Source of the DNA: Akkermansia muciniphila
GTDB lineage: Bacteria; Verrucomicrobiota; Verrucomicrobiia; Verrucomicrobiales; Akkermansiaceae
NCBI GenBank assembly: GCA_945870545.1
Contig: CAMBTF010000044.1
Location: 1-9,302, forward strand
Direction: 5' to 3'
DNA length: 9,302 nt
Shown here one piece after another: positions 6,157-9,302 of the stretch. Made by a program: the position numbers and the translations under genes. Within the stretch, counting starts at the first letter, position 1, and the number at the start of each line of letters is the position of its first letter. The notes under the pieces are model-generated. The model did not search any database, had not been told where the DNA came from, and worked only from the letters and a program-made list of their open reading frames with translations.

Positions 6157-6951
6157 ATGAAACAAGCCCGCCTCAACCGCCTCTTCAACCCAACCTCAAA
6201 CCGCTGCTTCGACGTCGCCGTCGATCACGGCTTTTTCAATCAAGCCGGTTTTCTACAGGGAATTGAAAACATGGCGGACGTCGTGAAAACCCTCGTCGAT
6301 GCCGGCCCGGACGCGATCCAGCTCACCGTCGGCCAGGCTCGCCACCTCCAATCCATACCGGGAAAGCAGAAGCCCGCCCTTATCCTCCGCACCGATGTCG
6401 CCAACGTCTATGGCAAGGAATTGCTGACCACGAGTTTCAGCAAAATGATCGACCAGGCCATGCTTCAGGCCGTCCGCTTCGATGCCACATGCGTGTGCGT
6501 GAACCTTTTCCATATCCCCGGCGCACCCGAAGTCCACGCCCAGTGCGTCGATAATATCCTCCGCCTCAAGCCCGAGGCCGATTACTACGGCATGCCCATG
6601 ATGGTCGAGCCCCTCGTTTTCCGCCCCAATGCCGAAGCCGGCGGATACATGGTCGATGGCGACCTCACGAAAATCACTCACCTCGTCCGCCAGGCCGTAG
6701 AACTGGGAGCTGACATCATCAAAGCCGATCCCACTGACGACGTTTCTCAATACCACAAGGTCATCGAAATCGCATCCGGCATCCCCGTTCTCGTACGGGG
6801 CGGTGGCCGCGTTTCCGACGAGGAAATCCTCCGCCGCACCCGCGACCTCATCGCCCAAGGTGCCTCCGGCATCGTTTACGGCCGCAATGTCATCCAACAT
6901 CCCGACCCCAAAAAAATCACTCAGCAACTCATGGAAATCGTCCACGCGTAG
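6157..6951 (+). CDS. Class I aldolase, DhnA/FbaB/LsrF (DeoC/LacD-like) family
   Basis: This 264-residue cytosolic TIM-barrel aldolase probably cleaves a phosphorylated ketose through a Schiff base. Visible elements are CFDVAVDHGFF (DHG at 23-25, the substrate loop of the family), MMVEP (148-152), GADIIKADPTDD with K189 as the expected Schiff-base lysine, VLVRGGGR (211-218, phosphate-binding Gly loop), and GASGIVYGRNVIQHPDP (235-251, second phosphate loop and family C-terminal signature). The length is usual for the family. With the isomerase upstream and hydroxyacid oxidase genes downstream, a ketose-1-phosphate such as rhamnulose-1-phosphate or fuculose-1-phosphate, giving DHAP and lactaldehyde, is a reasonable substrate. 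Fructose-bisphosphate, tagatose-bisphosphate and LsrF-type substrates remain possible. No kinase is in the window. A heptamer tract precedes the start and a twin hairpin abuts the stop. Confidence 0.85.
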   Translation: MKQARLNRLFNPTSNRCFDVAVDHGFFNQAGFLQGIENMADVVKTLVDAGPDAIQLTVGQARHLQSIPGKQKPALILRTDVANVYGKELLTTSFSKMIDQAMLQAVRFDATCVCVNLFHIPGAPEVHAQCVDNILRLKPEADYYGMPMMVEPLVFRPNAEAGGYMVDGDLTKITHLVRQAVELGADIIKADPTDDVSQYHKVIEIASGIPVLVRGGGRVSDEEILRRTRDLIAQGASGIVYGRNVIQHPDPKKITQQLMEIVHA

Positions 6952-6993
6952 CTGCGCCGTCCCGGCGCAGGCCGTGCAAACCCCGTCCCGGGG
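6952..6993 (+). repeat. Twin hairpins with identical GTCCC loops after the aldolase
   Basis: CTGCGCC-GTCCC-GGCGCAG (6952-6970) is a perfect 7-bp stem starting one base after the aldolase stop. CCCC-GTCCC-GGGG (6981-6993) is a perfect 4-bp stem. Both contain CCGTCCCGG, 26 bases apart. No T-run follows, so an intrinsic terminator is unlikely. It may protect the upstream message from exonucleases, lower expression of glcDF, or be a dispersed palindromic repeat. Confidence 0.6.
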
Positions 6994-7006
6994 TAATTCA
7001 ACAAAG

Positions 7007-7034
7007 TCTTCCACTTCTCAATCGGCACTTTCTA
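7007..7034 (+). repeat. Weak period-7 tract ending one base before glcD
   Basis: Heptamers TCTTCCA (7007), CTTCTCA (7014), ATCGGCA (7021) and CTTTCTA (7028) share a pyrimidine-A ending. One base (A7035) then separates the tract from the ATG at 7036. Internal similarity is low. The tract is listed mainly because it has the same phase and position as the clearer repeats before the aldolase and glcF. Confidence 0.3.
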
Positions 7035-7035
7035 A

Positions 7036-8400
7036 ATGCTCGAAAAACTCACCACCCTCCTAGGAAAAGAAAACCTCCTAACAGAAAAGGAGGATCTTAT
7101 CCCCTACTCCTTCGACGGCACCGCCACTTTCCACCAACTCCCCCTCGCTGTCGCTTTCCCAAGAACTACCGAGCAAATTTCCGCCTGCGTAAAACTCGCA
7201 CACGAAACCAATACCCCCGTCATCACCCGCGGCTCCGGCACCGGCCTCTCCGGCGGCAGCGTCCCCTCGGAAGGCGCCATCGTCCTCTGCCTCGTCCACA
7301 TGTCGGACATCATCTCCGTCGATCCTGCGAACCTCACACTCCGCGCACAGTCCGGTGCCATCACCGCAGACATCGATGCCGCCGCCGCCACTCACGGCCT
7401 CTTCTACCCGCCCGATCCCGGCTCCATGAAAATCTCCACCATCGGAGGAAACGTCGCGGAAAACTCCGGCGGCCTCCGCGGGCTTAAATACGGAGTCACC
7501 CGCGATTACGTAATGGCTCTCACCGTAGTCCTCCCAAATGGCAACATTGCCACATTCGGGAACGCCTGCGTCAAGGACGTCGCCGGCTACTCCATGAAAG
7601 ACCTTTTCATCGGCTCCGAAGGCACCCTCGGCATCATCACCGAGGTATTACTCAAACTCCTCCCCCGCCCCGCCGCCCGCCGCACCATGCTCGCCACTTT
7701 TCCCAGCATGGAGAGCGCCGCGCAAACCGTCTCCGCCATCATCGCCGCCCGCATCATCCCCTGCACCCTCGAGTTTCTCGACCAAATGACCATCCGCTGC
7801 GTCGAGGACTACACGAAGATAGGCCTGCCCACCGATTGCGCCGCCCTCCTCCTCATGGAAACCGACGGCCACCCCGCCGCCGTCGCCGACGAAGCCGAAA
7901 AAATGGCTGCCATCGCGCTCCAAAACGGAGCGATTGAAGTCACCACCGCCTCCACCGATGCCGAAGCCCTCCGCCTCGCCACCGCCCGCCGTAGCGCCTT
8001 CTCCGCCCTCGCCCGCGTCCGCCCCACCACCATCCTTGAAGACGTCACCGTCCCCCGCTCCCACCTCGCAGAAATGGTCAGCTTCATCGCCAAAACCGCC
8101 GCCGATCTCAACCTCACCATCGGCACCTTCGGCCACATGGGCGATGGCAACCTCCACCCCACTTTCCTAACCGACGAACGCGACCAAGCAGAGATGTCGA
8201 AAGTCCACCAAGCCCTCGACCTCATCGTCACCAAAACCCTCTCCCTCGGCGGCACCATCACCGGAGAACACGGCATCGGCCTCGCAAAAAAACAATGGCT
8301 TCCCCAACAACTCGACGCATCCTCCCTCGACCTTATGCGCCAGCTTAAACAAACCCTGGATCCCCACAACCTCCTCAACCCCGGCAAAATCTTCCCATAA
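7036..8400 (+). CDS. glcD: FAD-linked glycolate/D-lactate oxidase subunit GlcD
   Basis: This 454-residue flavoprotein oxidises a 2-hydroxyacid (glycolate or D-lactate) and passes electrons to the iron-sulfur partner encoded next. The FAD_binding_4 (PCMH) half holds RGSGTGLSGG (65-74, pyrophosphate loop), PPDPGS (125-130), GGNVAENSGGLRGLKYG (137-153) and GSEGTLGI (193-200). The FAD-oxidase C-terminal half holds EDVTVPRSHL (335-344), GHMGDGNLHP (366-375, the conserved His/Asp metal and substrate region), GEHGIG (410-415) and the tail PHNLLNPGKIF (443-453). It is slightly shorter than E. coli GlcD (499) but complete. glcF follows after 45 bases and no glcE (second FAD subunit) lies between. In this operon it probably disposes of a hydroxyacid, such as lactate, derived from the aldolase product. 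Which hydroxyacid cannot be read from the sequence. Confidence 0.94.
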   Translation: MLEKLTTLLGKENLLTEKEDLIPYSFDGTATFHQLPLAVAFPRTTEQISACVKLAHETNTPVITRGSGTGLSGGSVPSEGAIVLCLVHMSDIISVDPANLTLRAQSGAITADIDAAAATHGLFYPPDPGSMKISTIGGNVAENSGGLRGLKYGVTRDYVMALTVVLPNGNIATFGNACVKDVAGYSMKDLFIGSEGTLGIITEVLLKLLPRPAARRTMLATFPSMESAAQTVSAIIAARIIPCTLEFLDQMTIRCVEDYTKIGLPTDCAALLLMETDGHPAAVADEAEKMAAIALQNGAIEVTTASTDAEALRLATARRSAFSALARVRPTTILEDVTVPRSHLAEMVSFIAKTAADLNLTIGTFGHMGDGNLHPTFLTDERDQAEMSKVHQALDLIVTKTLSLGGTITGEHGIGLAKKQWLPQQLDASSLDLMRQLKQTLDPHNLLNPGKIFP

Positions 8401-8416
8401 GCATCTTCTCTCCTTT

Positions 8417-8444
8417 GAGGTTTAGAGTTTAAGATTTAAAGTTT
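8417..8444 (+). repeat. Four heptamer repeats (RRRRTTT) ending one base before glcF
   Basis: GAGGTTT (8417), AGAGTTT (8424), AAGATTT (8431) and AAAGTTT (8438) are contiguous, and every one is four purines followed by TTT. A fifth, pyrimidine-rich unit, CTCCTTT at 8410, keeps the phase. A single C then precedes the ATG of glcF. The tract is AT-rich in otherwise C-rich sequence and would make an unstructured leader, which could help ribosome access in place of a Shine-Dalgarno sequence. Confidence 0.65.
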
Positions 8445-8445
8445 C

Positions 8446-9302
8446 ATGCCCGCGCTAGTCAGCATCCCCGACCTCGCCTCACAGTGCATCCACTGCGGCA
8501 TGTGCCTGCCTACCTGCCCCACCTACGACACCACCAAACGCGAACGGAATTCCCCCCGCGGCCGCATCTCCCTCATCAAAGCCGTCGCCGTGGGCGACCT
8601 GCCGATCACCACAAGCTTCGCCGAGGAAATGTCCTACTGCCTCGGTTGCCTCGCCTGCCAGACAGCCTGCCCCGCCGGGGTTGATTACGCATCCCTCTTC
8701 GAACACGCCCGCGCCGAAATCGAAACCTCCGGCCTCAACTCTTCCCCGAAACGCTCCCTCTACCGCTACCTCACCCTCGATCTCCTTTTCACCCGCCCCC
8801 GCCTCCTCCGCGCCTTCGGAAAAACACTCCGCTTCTACCAGACATCCGGAGCTGAAACCCTTGTCCGCAAACTCCGCCTCACCCGGCTCCTGCCCGCGGA
8901 TCTCCGCCGCTTGGAGCCGAGCGCACCCCGCATTTCCCAGAAATTTTCCAACGAACTCATTGCTCCCCTCGAATCACCAAGCAATCCTGTCATCAAAAAA
9001 ATCGCCCTTCTGACCGGCTGCATCCAGGATCTCGCATACGCCCAGATCAACCGCGACACCGCCGACGTCCTGCTCGCCAACGGATGCGAAGTCCACACAC
9101 CCCCCGTGCAACCCTGCTGCGGCTCCATCCACTCCCACAACGGCGAAACCGAACTCGCCCGCGACAACGCCCGACGCCTCATCGATCTGTTTCCTCCGGA
9201 AAACTTCGACGCCATCATCTCCAACGCCGGCGGCTGCGGCTCCCACCTCCGCCACTACGGCAAACTCCTCGCCGATGATCCTAGCTACTCGCGACGTGCC
9301 GC
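8446..9302 (+). CDS. glcF: Glycolate/D-lactate oxidase iron-sulfur subunit GlcF, 3'-truncated by the window edge
   Basis: The frame is open from ATG at 8446 to the last base, giving 285 residues of a protein usually near 400. Two [4Fe-4S] ferredoxin motifs are present: CIHCGMCLPTCP (C14, C17, C20, C24) and CLGCLACQTACPAGV (C65, C68, C71, C75). The first of the paired CCG (DUF3390-like) cysteine-rich domains follows, with LLTGCIQ (C192), PPVQPCCGSIH (C224, C225) and SNAGGCGSHLRHYG (C264). The second CCG domain lies beyond the window. This subunit accepts electrons from the GlcD flavin and hands them towards the quinone pool at the membrane. A PRGRIS segment (37-42) between the clusters is also typical of GlcF. 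The start follows a heptamer tract by one base, with no Shine-Dalgarno sequence. Confidence 0.93.
   Translation, partial: MPALVSIPDLASQCIHCGMCLPTCPTYDTTKRERNSPRGRISLIKAVAVGDLPITTSFAEEMSYCLGCLACQTACPAGVDYASLFEHARAEIETSGLNSSPKRSLYRYLTLDLLFTRPRLLRAFGKTLRFYQTSGAETLVRKLRLTRLLPADLRRLEPSAPRISQKFSNELIAPLESPSNPVIKKIALLTGCIQDLAYAQINRDTADVLLANGCEVHTPPVQPCCGSIHSHNGETELARDNARRLIDLFPPENFDAIISNAGGCGSHLRHYGKLLADDPSYSRRA

Noticed and set aside
7648..8157. A glycine-rich - strand frame opposite glcD
   Set aside because: Gly, Asp and Glu repeats of this kind come from reading C-rich coding DNA backwards. It has no domain and overlaps conserved GlcD motifs.
8484..8684. A + strand frame overlapping the start of glcF
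   Set aside because: It is out of frame with glcF, whose cysteine motifs and open frame to the window end are decisive.

Overview
The window reads as high-GC bacterial chromosome, most likely from the Verrucomicrobiota. That placement is an inference. It rests on a secreted DUF1080 (3-keto-disaccharide hydrolase-like) protein, a sugar isomerase/DhnA-type aldolase/GlcD-GlcF cluster of the kind linked to deoxysugar use in Verrucomicrobia and Planctomycetes, starts without Shine-Dalgarno sequences, and short degenerate heptamer repeats between genes. There are no rRNA or tRNA genes, CRISPR arrays, phage genes or transposases. No gene-free stretch exceeds 300 bases.

Layout. (1) Bases 3-764, + strand: the 3' four-fifths of metF, entering from the left edge. 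(2) Bases 769-847: a large imperfect inverted repeat between metF and the convergent transporter. (3) Bases 4047-857, - strand: a two-gene ABC importer operon, with a solute-binding protein and then a fused two-domain permease, joined by an ATGA overlap. No ATPase gene is present. (4) Bases 4835-4137, - strand: a secreted DUF1080 protein. (5) Bases 4836-5080: a divergent intergenic region. (6) Bases 5081-9302, + strand: a probable operon of a xylose/rhamnose isomerase-like TIM-barrel enzyme, a class I (DhnA/FbaB/LsrF-like) aldolase, glcD, and glcF running off the right edge.

How the genes may work together. The + strand operon fits a route in which an aldose is isomerised to a ketose, phosphorylated by a kinase not in the window, and split by the aldolase. 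A two- or three-carbon hydroxyacid derived from one half is then oxidised by the GlcD/GlcF flavin/iron-sulfur pair into the respiratory chain. L-rhamnose or L-fucose (lactaldehyde, then lactate, then pyruvate) is the most natural reading, but the substrate is not proven. The divergent DUF1080 protein could supply sugar from the periplasm. MetF (one-carbon metabolism) and the ABC importer look unrelated to this pathway.

The main unusual signal is structural. Period-7 degenerate tandem repeats with different consensus sequences end one or two bases before the start codons of the aldolase, glcD (weak) and glcF. Another sits inside the coding sequence of the solute-binding protein, where it seems to add a short hydrophilic peptide. 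A twin hairpin with identical GTCCC loops abuts the aldolase stop codon. I see no clearly new enzyme system. The isomerase does combine a xylose-isomerase-like scaffold with a rhamnose-isomerase-like histidine metal ligand.
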